Below are positions 1-8,183 of a DNA stretch of 20,263 nucleotides, piece after piece. The position numbers were made by a program, and so were the translations under genes. The stretch's first letter is position 1. Each line of letters starts with the position of its first letter. The stretch lies in NCBI GenBank assembly GCA_046050465.1, contig JBJOPS010000005.1:1-20263 (forward strand). The letters are read 5' to 3'. This DNA comes from Egaibacter sp046050465 (GTDB taxonomy: Bacteria > Pseudomonadota > Gammaproteobacteria > Burkholderiales > Burkholderiaceae_C). The notes under the pieces are model-generated. The model was given only the letters and a program-made list of their open reading frames with translations, was not told the DNA's origin and did not search any database.

Positions 1-793
1 AGTCCATATTGGTCGCATCCACCACGCGGCTGGGCTGCAAATAGGTGCGCCCCTGAAAGTGAAACGCCTGGGGCAAATCTGCCCGGTGGCGCGTCAACAG
101 CACCAGCGTGCCCGCGTCGTCGGCACGGTCTTGAGGCAAGGGCACGTTGTCATAAAAGCCACCGTCCAGCGCAGCGCGGCCGTTGACCTTGTGCGTGGGT
201 GTGATGGGTACCGCGGCGGCAGAAGCCAACAGCAGACTGCGCGCGTCGTCCAGCTGCGGGCAGTCGGTCAGGTCGTGGTATTCGGGGCGTAAGCCCACCC
301 AATGCGGCAGGCGGCCATGGAAGGTCTTTAGCCAAAACTTCTCGGTCGAATACAAGGCCAGCGCCACAGCGGTGGACAAGGTCACGGGCAAGAAAGGGAT
401 GGGGCGGGTGATGGCCACATCCACCTTTAGCGTGCCACGCTGTAGCTTTTGCAAATCTGCAGCCTGCAGAAAGCTCTCGATCCAGTCCGGATAAATGCGT
501 GGCAGTACAAACGGCCGTTTGCCTTTGAGCAGGTCGCGCCAGACGATGTTCTTGGGCGTGTTGTTGAACCGCTCCACCGCGGCACGCAAAGACTCTTGCA
601 AACGCCCCGTGGCAAAGGCCGTGGCAATACCAGCACCCGCACTCACCCCAATCAACCGCTTGGCCTGCCAATTGGCCTGCTCACACAGCCGCTCCACCGC
701 CCCAGCCTGCCACCAGCAGCGGTTACCACCGCCTGCAAACACCACGGTGTGGAACGTTCGGGCCAGGAAGTCCGAGGGGCTGATAGCGGTCAT
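1..793 (-). CDS. patatin-like phospholipase family protein (3' end cut by window)
   Basis: Reading the minus strand from 793 gives an open frame of 264 residues that runs off the left edge, so the C-terminus is missing. Seen: an oxyanion-type glycine loop GGGNR (residues 21-25), a nucleophile elbow GVSAG (49-53, Ser51) and the second dyad element DGG with Asp210. This order defines patatin-like serine lipases and acyl hydrolases, which act on phospholipids or other acyl esters. No signal peptide is visible, so a cytoplasmic or inner-face location is inferred. The ATG at 793 is used; an in-frame ATG at 802 adds three residues. Neither has a clear Shine-Dalgarno site. The gene is divergent from metG, with repeat-rich DNA between them. 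Substrate unknown. The family call is solid; the exact start is not. Confidence 0.85.
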   Translation of the reverse strand, partial: MTAISPSDFLARTFHTVVFAGGGNRCWWQAGAVERLCEQANWQAKRLIGVSAGAGIATAFATGRLQESLRAAVERFNNTPKNIVWRDLLKGKRPFVLPRIYPDWIESFLQAADLQKLQRGTLKVDVAITRPIPFLPVTLSTAVALALYSTEKFWLKTFHGRLPHWVGLRPEYHDLTDCPQLDDARSLLLASAAAVPITPTHKVNGRAALDGGFYDNVPLPQDRADDAGTLVLLTRHRADLPQAFHFQGRTYLQPSRVVDATNMD

Positions 794-861
794 TGCATGC
801 ATAGACGTCTACGTAGAGTTGAGGTGGGCGGGATTGTAGGGGGCACTTTTCCGCTGAGCCC

Positions 862-958
862 GCAGCAGGCTTGGGGTACGTACCTCTGCTCGTGTCCCCC
901 GCCCGCTCCAGCGGGCTCCTCCTTTACCTCGCTGCGGCACGCACCCCAAACCTGCTGC
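862..958. repeat. palindromic repeat element, copy A
   Basis: Arms at 862-877 and 943-958 are inverted repeats (15 of 16 bases). They enclose a core (891-928) that begins CGTGTCCCCCG, contains a small hairpin CCCGCT-CC-AGCGGG, and continues CTCCTCCTTTACC. The same core, inverted, occurs in copy B (about 1088-1119) with a different internal hairpin. This looks like a dispersed intergenic palindromic element of the REP/MITE kind. It lies between the divergent patatin and metG genes. No ORF here looks like a real gene. Confidence 0.6.
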
Positions 959-1058
959 TGCGAAGTGGAAGTGGGGCCCGCGTACTGCAAACCTGCCATG
1001 CCTCCAAGGAGCGGGGTGGCTGGTTGTTTTGGGCAACCTGCCTCAAACCATCCACGCA

Positions 1059-1146
1059 GGATCAGGCGGGCTGGGCGTTTTGCGTAGGCAAAGGAGGAGG
1101 CCGAAGGCCGGGGGACACGTAGCAAAACGTCCAGCCCGCCTGATCC
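1059..1146. repeat. palindromic repeat element, copy B (inverted relative to A)
   Basis: Arms at 1059-1083 and 1122-1146 are near-perfect inverted repeats (about 24 of 25 bases, GGATCAGGCGGGCTGG at the outer end). Between them lies the same core as copy A in reverse orientation: AAAGGAGGAGG, a GGCCGAAGGCC hairpin, then CGGGGGACACG. The arms differ from those of copy A, so core and arms have separate histories. The element ends 52 bases before the metG start. There is no T-tract, so a terminator role is unlikely. Confidence 0.65.
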
Positions 1147-1198
1147 CCACACAAACGGGGCGACTAAAATCGAAGGCTGAATCCTGAAAGCTGCCTCC

Positions 1199-3397
1199 AT
1201 GCCCCGCCAACTCTTCGTCACCACCGCATTGCCCTACGCCAACGGTAACTTCCACATCGGCCACATCATGGAATACATCCAGGCCGACATCTGGGTGCGG
1301 TTCCAGCGCATGCAGGGCCATGCGGTCAATTTTGTGGGTGCGGACGACACGCACGGCGCACCCATCATGATTGCCGCCGAAAAGACTGGCGTGACGCCCG
1401 AGCAGTTCGTGGCCAACATTGCTGCCGGCCGCAAGCAGTACCTGGACGGCTTCCATATCAGCTTTGACAACTGGCACAGCACGCACTCGCCCGAAAACAC
1501 CGAGCTGGCCCACCAGATTTACCGCAACCTGCGTGATATCTCTGCCGACCAAGGTGGCTCACTGATTGAGGTGCGCACTATTGAGCAGTTCTTCGACCCC
1601 GAGCAGAACATGTTCCTGCCCGACCGCTACATCTTGGGTGAATGCCCCAAATGCCGTGCCAAAGACCAGTACGGCGACAACTGCGAAGTGTGCGGCTCGG
1701 TCTACGCGCCCACGGACCTGATCAACCCATTCTCCGCGCTGTCTGGTGTAAAACCCGAACTCAAGAACTCGGAGCACTTCTTTTTCAAACTCTCCGACCC
1801 GCGCTGCGTGGAGTTCTTGGAAAAGTGGACACAAGGCAACGGTGAAGACGGCAAGCCCCGCCTGCAGCCCGAAGTGGCGAACAAGGTGAAAGAATGGTTT
1901 AGCGTTCGCACCAACCCGGACGGCACCACCAGCGAAGGCCTGGGCGACTGGGACATCAGCCGCGACGCGCCCTACTTCGGTATCGAAATTCCCGATGCGC
2001 CGGGCAAGTACTTCTATGTGTGGCTGGACGCGCCGGTGGGCTACCTGGCCTCGTTGAAAAACTGGTTTGACAAGGGGGGGCCCAAGGCCAAGCACGGCGA
2101 CACACGCAGCTTTGACGAATACATGGCCGCCGCCGACACCGAGCAGTACCACTTCATCGGCAAAGACATCGTCACCTTCCACACGCTGTTCTGGCCTGCG
2201 ATGCTGAAGTTTAGCGGCCGCAAGACGCCCAACAACGTGTTTGTGCACGGCTTTTTGACCGTGAACAACGGCGAGAAGATGAGTAAGAGCCGCGGCACCG
2301 GTCTGGACCCGCTCAAGTATCTGAGTCTGGGCATGAACGCCGAATGGCTGCGCTACTACCTGGCCGCAAAACTGTCGGCCCGCAATGAAGACATTGACTT
2401 CAATGCCGACGACTTCATGGCGCGGGTGAACAGCGATTTGATCGGCAAGTACGTGAATATTGCCAGCCGTGCAGCCAAATTCATTCAGAGCAACTTTAAT
2501 GGAAAGCTAATCAGCACTTCGCACAACTTTGGCCTTGCAAATTGGTCGCCCGGTATGCCGTTGCCTGTCTCGCTGGATGGTTGGTTGACTGACACCAAGA
2601 TCCGCAAGGAGCTAACCGTTCTTTGCGAGGGAGCTAAAACTGCTTACGAAAAACGGGAATTTTCCCTACTGACGCGACAGGTTATGGCATTTGCTGATAC
2701 CGTCAACGAGTACTTTGACTCGCGAAAGCCATGGGCTTTGGCCAAGGGGGCAGAGGCAGATCGAGTACAGGAAATTTGCACAGTTAGTTTGTTTGGTTTC
2801 CGTGCCCTTTCCGTGTTTCTTGCTCCAATCCTTCCGCAACTCGCATCTAAGGTTGCAAGAGAATTTTTTGGTATGGAGAGAGATTTCGAGTGGGGCGATG
2901 TATTTGCCGCCATGCCTGCTGTTCTTCACCCCTACCGACATCTGATGCAACGCGTCACCCCTGAGCAGCTTGATGCACTATTTGAGCCTTCAGCCATCGC
3001 CCGATCTACGCAACATGCTATAGAAATAGTGGTCCCAGGCAACGAAAACTTCGCCCCTTCGATCACCATCGATGACTTCGCCAAGATCGACTTGCGCATT
3101 GCCAAAATCGTCAATTGCGAAGCGGTGGAGGGCTCCACCAAGTTGCTGCGCCTGACGCTCGATGTGGGCGAAAGCAAAACTCGCAATGTGTTCAGCGGCA
3201 TCGCCAGTGCCTACAAACCGACGGACCTGATTGGCAAGCACACCGTGATGATCGCCAACCTCGCGCCGCGCAAGATGAAGTTCGGCGTCTCGGAGGGCAT
3301 GGTGCTGGCCGCCAGCCATGGTGACGAAAAAACCAACCCCGGCGTCTATGTGCTGGAGCCAACGCTCGGAGCATTGCCCGGCATGCGGGTTCGCTAA
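1199..3397 (+). CDS. metG: methionine--tRNA ligase
   Basis: Charges tRNA-Met with methionine in the cytoplasm (class I synthetase). Seen: HIGH at residues 19-22, a zinc knuckle with Cys149, Cys152, Cys162 and Cys165, KMSKS at 360-364, the helical anticodon-binding domain (about 400-600), and a C-terminal OB-fold tRNA-binding domain from about residue 620 (DDFAKIDLRIAKI onward). This domain dimerises MetRS in many bacteria. Length 732 aa is slightly long for the E. coli type. The ATG at 1199 is supported by the immediate MPRQLFVTTALPYANG start typical of the family; no strong ribosome binding site precedes it. Odd: bases ~2490-3050 (residues ~431-617) are visibly more AT-rich than the flanks, as if replaced by recombination. 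The reading frame is intact throughout. Confidence 0.97.
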   Translation: MPRQLFVTTALPYANGNFHIGHIMEYIQADIWVRFQRMQGHAVNFVGADDTHGAPIMIAAEKTGVTPEQFVANIAAGRKQYLDGFHISFDNWHSTHSPENTELAHQIYRNLRDISADQGGSLIEVRTIEQFFDPEQNMFLPDRYILGECPKCRAKDQYGDNCEVCGSVYAPTDLINPFSALSGVKPELKNSEHFFFKLSDPRCVEFLEKWTQGNGEDGKPRLQPEVANKVKEWFSVRTNPDGTTSEGLGDWDISRDAPYFGIEIPDAPGKYFYVWLDAPVGYLASLKNWFDKGGPKAKHGDTRSFDEYMAAADTEQYHFIGKDIVTFHTLFWPAMLKFSGRKTPNNVFVHGFLTVNNGEKMSKSRGTGLDPLKYLSLGMNAEWLRYYLAAKLSARNEDIDFNADDFMARVNSDLIGKYVNIASRAAKFIQSNFNGKLISTSHNFGLANWSPGMPLPVSLDGWLTDTKIRKELTVLCEGAKTAYEKREFSLLTRQVMAFADTVNEYFDSRKPWALAKGAEADRVQEICTVSLFGFRALSVFLAPILPQLASKVAREFFGMERDFEWGDVFAAMPAVLHPYRHLMQRVTPEQLDALFEPSAIARSTQHAIEIVVPGNENFAPSITIDDFAKIDLRIAKIVNCEAVEGSTKLLRLTLDVGESKTRNVFSGIASAYKPTDLIGKHTVMIANLAPRKMKFGVSEGMVLAASHGDEKTNPGVYVLEPTLGALPGMRVR

Positions 3398-3469
3398 GCC
3401 AGCGACCAGATCAATGAAAAGTCAAGCCGCCTTACTGGCACGCTGCAGCCGTGCGCGGCCAGCCCGAAC

Positions 3470-3500
3470 TCCGCCAAGTACTTGGCGGAAAAGCGTTTTT
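3470..3500 (+). terminator. palindrome with short T-run after metG
   Basis: A perfect 20-base palindrome, TCCGCCAAGTACTTGGCGGA (3470-3489), is followed by AAAGCG and then TTTTT (3496-3500). It sits 73 bases after the metG stop and 65 bases before the SulP gene. A terminator is the simplest reading, but the T-run is offset from the stem by six bases. A regulator operator remains possible. Confidence 0.45.
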
Positions 3501-3565
3501 GAGAGATGTCTCGCCAGATGACTTCGCTCTTCTGGATTGATAATTGATTGGGCTACTCTGCTCCC

Positions 3566-5278
3566 ATGTCTGATTTGACTCGCACATCATCTCTCATTGC
3601 TCCGTTTCGCCCCTATCTGGTGGATGCCTTGCGCGGGTATTCGACCCAGAAGTTTGCACGTGATCTCAGTGCAGGAGCAACCGTTGGTATCGTGGCGTTG
3701 CCACTGGCCATGGCCTTTGCGATGGCCAGCGGACTCAAACCGGAAGCCGGCATTGTCACGGCCATCATTTCCGGATTCCTGATTTCGGCACTCGGCGGAA
3801 GTCGCGTGCAGATTGGTGGGCCGGCTGGCGCGTTCATCGTGATCGTGTATGGAATCCTGCAGCGTTACGGGCTGAGCAATCTGGTCATCGCGACGGCCAT
3901 GTCAGGTGTCATGCTGTTTCTGATGGGGCTTTTCAAGCTGGGCACGCTCATCCGGTTCATACCCGTGGCGGTAGTGATTGGGTTTACCAATGGTATTGCC
4001 GTGCTCATTGCACTGTCGCAGATCAAGGACTTTCTAGGGCTTCAGACCGTGAACATGCCGGCGGACTTCTTTGGCATTCTGGGGACGTTGCAGCACACGC
4101 TGCATACAACCAATTTGCAGGCTGCAGGCATCGCTGCCGGGTCGCTGGCAATCATCATCTTCTGGCAATTCTGGCTGCCCAGACTGGGCCATGACAGCCC
4201 GCGCGCGAAACGCTTTTCAGTGGTGCCGGGCTCCGTCATTGCACTGATTCTGGCAACGCTGGCGGTATCGTCGCTGGATTTGCAGGTGGACACGATTGGC
4301 AGCCGCTTTGGCGGCATCCCGGCCAGCCTGCCCGCACTGGAGTGGCCGGCATTTTCCTGGGAGTCCGCCCGTTTTCTGCTGGTACCGGCCACCACACTGG
4401 CTTTGCTGGGGGCCATTGAATCGCTCCTGTGCGCCCGCGTGGCCGACGGCATGATTGATGACCGCCACAACCCCAACCAGGAGCTGATGGCTCAGGGCGT
4501 GGCCAACTTCTTCACTCCCTTTTTTGGAGGCATGCCGGCCACAGGCACGATTGCCCGCACCGTCACCAACATCAAGAGTGGCGCCACCAGCCCGGTGGCG
4601 GGCATGGTGCATGCCCTGGTGCTGCTGCTGATCGTACTGATCGCGGCTCCGCTGGCCAAGCACGTACCACTGGCTGCGCTGGCTGCGGTGCTGATGTTTG
4701 TAGCCTGGAATATGGGCGAATGGCGGGCATTTGTGCATCTGCGACAGTACCGCGTACCCTATAGGGTCACACTGCTCGCGGTTTTCTTGCTGACAGTGAT
4801 ATTCGATTTGACGGTGGCGGTGGAAGTGGGGTTGATCGCAGCCTGTGTTACCTTCATTTATCGCATTTCCAGTTTGTCACGCAGTGAAGCTGTTGAGCTG
4901 TTGATCAAGCCAGCGCAGCCAGGAGAACCCGCTCCAGTAGTGGCCCACCGACTATATGGCGCACTCTTTTTCGGCGCTGTGCAACTGATTGAAGCCATTG
5001 AGAACGCACTGCCGAAAAATACTCTGGTGGTGGACCTGAAAAACGTGATTTATGTGGATTCGTCTGGTGTCGATGCCCTGATGAACCTGGCGCGATCCTG
5101 TCAGAAGAAGCAGGTTCGACTGATCTTGTGCGGGCTGGCGCATCAGCCACAGGACATTGCCAAACGTTGTGGTTTATTGGTGAAAGTCCCAGATATGGAT
5201 CGTTTTATTGATCTGCCGAGTGCCTTGGCAGACGTGACATCAAATAGCACAATCGTCATTGATTTGGGGGAGGGGTAA
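3566..5278 (+). CDS. SulP family inorganic anion transporter with STAS domain
   Basis: Inner-membrane permease of the SulP/SLC26 family, which carries sulfate, bicarbonate or dicarboxylates; the substrate cannot be read from sequence. Seen: a run of about 10-14 hydrophobic segments over residues ~30-440, with the conserved amino-terminal stretch ARDLSAGATVGIVALPLAMAFAMASG (~27-52) and the glycine-rich GGSRVQIGGPAGAF segment. A cytoplasmic C-terminal STAS domain follows, with VDSSGVDAL at residues 497-505, the position phosphorylated in anti-sigma antagonists. I use the ATG at 3566 (570 aa); a TTG at 3548 would add six residues (MGYSAP). Neither has a good Shine-Dalgarno site. The gene appears monocistronic, with a putative terminator upstream. 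The family call is very secure. Confidence 0.93.
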   Translation: MSDLTRTSSLIAPFRPYLVDALRGYSTQKFARDLSAGATVGIVALPLAMAFAMASGLKPEAGIVTAIISGFLISALGGSRVQIGGPAGAFIVIVYGILQRYGLSNLVIATAMSGVMLFLMGLFKLGTLIRFIPVAVVIGFTNGIAVLIALSQIKDFLGLQTVNMPADFFGILGTLQHTLHTTNLQAAGIAAGSLAIIIFWQFWLPRLGHDSPRAKRFSVVPGSVIALILATLAVSSLDLQVDTIGSRFGGIPASLPALEWPAFSWESARFLLVPATTLALLGAIESLLCARVADGMIDDRHNPNQELMAQGVANFFTPFFGGMPATGTIARTVTNIKSGATSPVAGMVHALVLLLIVLIAAPLAKHVPLAALAAVLMFVAWNMGEWRAFVHLRQYRVPYRVTLLAVFLLTVIFDLTVAVEVGLIAACVTFIYRISSLSRSEAVELLIKPAQPGEPAPVVAHRLYGALFFGAVQLIEAIENALPKNTLVVDLKNVIYVDSSGVDALMNLARSCQKKQVRLILCGLAHQPQDIAKRCGLLVKVPDMDRFIDLPSALADVTSNSTIVIDLGEG

Positions 5279-5353
5279 AACCACCACCATGGATAGTGAG
5301 GATCACACATGCCCATGACAGCCCCAGTAAAATCAACCCAAGAGGTACAGTTT

Positions 5354-5572
5354 ATGTTGTTATTGCAATCTATCTTTCGGCGCCCAGACTATCGATCCGA
5401 AACCACGCAGTTCATCGAGCAACTCAAGACCCAAAAACCTGATCTTGAAGCTAGACAACGACAGGGGCGTGAATTGCTGTGGGACAAAACCGTTGACCGC
5501 ATTGCCTCAGCTGAGTACCGGGCTGCACGCGTCGCGCAAAAACCCTATGTGTACCAGACGGACGTGAAATAG
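5354..5572 (+). CDS. DUF3460 family small protein
   Basis: A 72-residue soluble protein with the DUF3460 pattern as I recall it: FRRPDYRSETTQFIEQLKTQKPDLEARQRQGRELLWDK near the start and ARVAQKPYVYQ at the end. The family is largely restricted to betaproteobacteria, often next to scpA; its function is unknown. The ATG at 5354 follows AAGAGG with 8-base spacing and gives the usual family length. An upstream in-frame ATG at 5309, preceded by GTGAGG, would add 15 residues. Rich in charged residues; no signal peptide or membrane segment. It precedes scpA by 76 bases and may share its transcript. Confidence 0.8.
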   Translation: MLLLQSIFRRPDYRSETTQFIEQLKTQKPDLEARQRQGRELLWDKTVDRIASAEYRAARVAQKPYVYQTDVK

Positions 5573-5625
5573 CGCGAAACTGTTGCTGAAATAGGCTTCC
5601 TGCCCCAGTAAAACATACGCAAAAG

Positions 5626-5642
5626 GCTACTATTTTGGTAGC
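5626..5642. repeat. small hairpin just upstream of scpA
   Basis: GCTAC (5626-5630), a seven-base T-rich loop and GTAGC (5638-5642) form a short stem, followed by AAGCAG directly before the scpA ATG. From memory, short elements of this GCTA...TAGCAAGC type are scattered through Comamonadaceae intergenic regions. Only this one copy is clear here. It occupies the place where a ribosome binding site for the ATG at 5649 would be. Confidence 0.3.
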
Positions 5643-5648
5643 AAGCAG

Positions 5649-6506
5649 ATGATCGACACCATTGACAGCACCTTATTGCCATCGAACCAGAAAACAAACC
5701 TGGTGGCGATGCCTGACGTTGTGGACCAGGTGGCGTTGGCACGTCTGTACGGCGAACCGCTGTTTGCCATGCCGCAGGACTTGTACATCCCGCCGGATGC
5801 ACTGGAGGTGTTTTTGGAGGCCTTTGAGGGCCCGCTGGACTTGCTGCTGTACCTGATCCGCAAACAGAATTTCAATATTCTGGATATCCCCATGGCGGGG
5901 TTGACGCGTCAGTATCTGGTGTATGTGGACGAAATTCGGGGCCGCAACCTCGAACTGGCTGCCGAATACCTGCTGATGGCAGCGATGCTGATCGAGATCA
6001 AGTCACGCATGCTGTTGCCCCCACGCAAGGTGGCTGAAGGACAGGAGCCGGAAGACCCTCGCGCTGAACTGGTGCGTCGCCTGCTCGAATACGAGCAGAT
6101 GAAGCTGGCGGCGGCGAAGCTCAATGCCTTGCCGCAGTTTGGCCGCGACTTCCTGAAGGCTCAGGTGTACATCGAGCAATCGCTGCAGCCGCGCTTCCCC
6201 GATGTGCATGTGGCGGAACTGCAGGAAGCCTGGCGCGACATCATGAAACGCGCCAAACTGGTCCAGCACCACAAGATCAGCCGCGAAGAGCTGTCGGTGC
6301 GTGAGCACATGAGTATCGTGCTGCGCCATTTGCAGGGCCGCAAGTTTGTGGAGTTCGAAAACCTCTTTGACCCCACCAAGGGCGCCGCCGTGCTGGTGGT
6401 GACCTTCATTGCGATGCTGGAGCTGGCCAAGGAAACCCTGATCGAGATCACGCAGGCCGAAGCCTTCGCGCCCATCTACGTACGCCTGGCCTACTCACCT
6501 GCGTGA
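5649..6506 (+). CDS. scpA: segregation and condensation protein A
   Basis: Kleisin subunit of the bacterial condensin Smc-ScpA-ScpB, which binds the Smc head domains and organises the chromosome. Seen: the family signature LEAFEGPLDLLLYLIRKQNFNILDIPMAGLTRQYL (about residues 57-91), AAEYLLMAAMLIEIKSRMLLP (about 103-123), and a C-terminal winged-helix region ending in FIAMLELAKETLIEITQAEAFAPIYV. Length 285 aa is normal for betaproteobacteria. The ATG at 5649 has no visible Shine-Dalgarno site. An in-frame ATG at 5709 (MPDVVDQ) would remove 20 poorly conserved residues and is a plausible alternative. scpB and smc are not in this window. The DUF3460 gene is just upstream and nadB starts 51 bases downstream, so co-transcription is likely. 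Confidence 0.95.
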   Translation: MIDTIDSTLLPSNQKTNLVAMPDVVDQVALARLYGEPLFAMPQDLYIPPDALEVFLEAFEGPLDLLLYLIRKQNFNILDIPMAGLTRQYLVYVDEIRGRNLELAAEYLLMAAMLIEIKSRMLLPPRKVAEGQEPEDPRAELVRRLLEYEQMKLAAAKLNALPQFGRDFLKAQVYIEQSLQPRFPDVHVAELQEAWRDIMKRAKLVQHHKISREELSVREHMSIVLRHLQGRKFVEFENLFDPTKGAAVLVVTFIAMLELAKETLIEITQAEAFAPIYVRLAYSPA

Positions 6507-6557
6507 CCGCACTGGACGACCGTTACCGAGCGCCTCACAGCGAAAGAACCCCTGTGC

Positions 6558-8183
6558 ATGACCTCTCCCTCATTTGAATTCGACGTGCTGATTGTCGGCA
6601 GCGGCCTGGCAGGACTGAGTGCCGCGTTGCACCTGGCGCCAACTCACCGCGTGGCCATTCTCACCAAGCGTGCGATGAGCGATGGCTCCAGCGGCTGGGC
6701 GCAGGGTGGTATTGCCGCCGTACTCGCCGAGGGCGACACCTTCGAGTCGCACGTGGATGACACCCTTGTAGCTGGAGCCGGCCTGTCCGACCCCGAAGCT
6801 ACGCGGTTCGTCGTGGAACATGCGCCCCAAAGCATTGCCTGGCTGCGCGAGCTGGGGGTGCCGTTTTCAAAGGAGCACGGCGAACTGCACCTCACCCGCG
6901 AGGGTGGCCACAGTGCCCGGCGCATCGTGCACGTGACTGACGCCACCGGTGCCGCAGTTCAAAAAACGCTGATCGCCCAGGTGCGCCGCACGCCCAACAT
7001 CACGCTGTTTGAGAACCACATGCTGGTGGACCTGATCACACAGGACAAACTCGACGCCAAAACCGGCAGAACGACAGTAGAGGCTTCAAACAACCGTTGT
7101 CTGGGGCTTTACGCGCTGGATGAAACCACTGATGACGTGGTGACCTTCAGCGCCCCCCACACCATTCTGGCCACAGGCGGCGCAGGCAAGGTCTACCTGT
7201 ACACCACCAACCCCGACACCGCTACGGGTGACGGCATCGCGGCCGCGTGGCGAGCAGGTTGTCGCGTGAGCAACATGGAGTTCATCCAGTTTCATCCGAC
7301 CTGTCTGTATCACCCGCACGCCAAGTCATTTTTGATCACCGAGGCTGTGCGCGGCGAAGGCGGGCTGCTTCGGCTGCCAGCCCAGGCAGGCGGCATGCGT
7401 TTCATGCCTCAGCATGACCCCCGTGCCGAGTTGGCACCGCGCGACGTGGTGGCCCGTGCCATCGATTACGAGATGAAGAAGGGCGGCTTTGACTGCATGT
7501 ACCTGGACATCTCGCACCAGCCGCTGGCATTTCTTCAGGAGCACTTCCCCAATATCTACGCACGCTGTCTGGAGTTGGGCGTTGACATCAGCAAGCAACC
7601 GATTCCGGTGGTGCCCGCAGCCCATTACACCTGTGGTGGCGTGATGACCGACCTGCATGGGCGTACCGACATACAGGGGCTGCATGCCATTGGCGAGACC
7701 ACCTGCACAGGCCTGCACGGCGCCAACCGGCTGGCTAGCAACTCACTGGTGGAGTGCATGGTTTTTGCACGGGCAGCCGCCCAGGATATTGTCAATACAC
7801 CATTGCTTGAGCCACCTGTGTTGCCCACATGGGATGACAGCCGTGTAACCGACGCCGATGAAGTGGTGGTGATTTCCCACAACTGGGATGAATTGCGCCG
7901 TTTCATGTGGGATTATGTGGGCATTGTACGTACCAACAAACGTCTGGAGCGGGCGGCGCATCGCATTGCCTTGCTGCAACGGGAAATTGATGAGTTCTAT
8001 GCGCACTTTCATGTCACGCGCGATCTGCTGGAACTCCGCAATCTGGTGCTGGTGGCGAACCTGATCGTGCGTTCGGCACAATCTCGCCATGAAAGCCGCG
8101 GACTACATTTCAGTCTGGACTATCCCGAAATGGCTAATGCGGCCCTCCCGACTATTCTTTCCCCTCATGGATATGGATCATGA
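6558..8183 (+). CDS. nadB: L-aspartate oxidase
   Basis: FAD enzyme that oxidises L-aspartate to iminoaspartate, the first step of de novo NAD synthesis; the product is used by NadA, encoded nearby on the opposite strand. Seen: an N-terminal dinucleotide fold with GSGLAGLSAAL (about residues 14-24), SSGWAQGGIAAV (43-54), the active-site region EGGHSARRIVHVTDATG, EFIQFHPTCLYH, VRGEGGLL, and the C-terminal FAD motif GLHGANRLASNSLVECMVFARAA. This set separates NadB from succinate dehydrogenase SdhA. 541 aa is the usual length. The ATG at 6558 directly precedes the FAD-binding strand. The stop codon overlaps the panB start as ATGA, indicating translational coupling. Confidence 0.96.
   Translation: MTSPSFEFDVLIVGSGLAGLSAALHLAPTHRVAILTKRAMSDGSSGWAQGGIAAVLAEGDTFESHVDDTLVAGAGLSDPEATRFVVEHAPQSIAWLRELGVPFSKEHGELHLTREGGHSARRIVHVTDATGAAVQKTLIAQVRRTPNITLFENHMLVDLITQDKLDAKTGRTTVEASNNRCLGLYALDETTDDVVTFSAPHTILATGGAGKVYLYTTNPDTATGDGIAAAWRAGCRVSNMEFIQFHPTCLYHPHAKSFLITEAVRGEGGLLRLPAQAGGMRFMPQHDPRAELAPRDVVARAIDYEMKKGGFDCMYLDISHQPLAFLQEHFPNIYARCLELGVDISKQPIPVVPAAHYTCGGVMTDLHGRTDIQGLHAIGETTCTGLHGANRLASNSLVECMVFARAAAQDIVNTPLLEPPVLPTWDDSRVTDADEVVVISHNWDELRRFMWDYVGIVRTNKRLERAAHRIALLQREIDEFYAHFHVTRDLLELRNLVLVANLIVRSAQSRHESRGLHFSLDYPEMANAALPTILSPHGYGS

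Noticed and set aside
1147..1198. Possible methionine-related riboswitch or T-box upstream of metG
   Set aside because: Only 52 bases separate the repeat from the start codon, with no T-box or SAM riboswitch motif visible.
449..1224. Long open frames on both strands (449-1087 plus; 790-1224 and 150-671 minus)
   Set aside because: They overlap the patatin gene in other frames or the palindromic repeats, have unnatural Cys/Arg/Pro-rich composition and match no family.
2074..2080. Run of seven G in metG as a phase-variation tract
   Set aside because: It encodes ordinary residues (KGGP) in frame in an essential gene, and seven bases is short for slippage.
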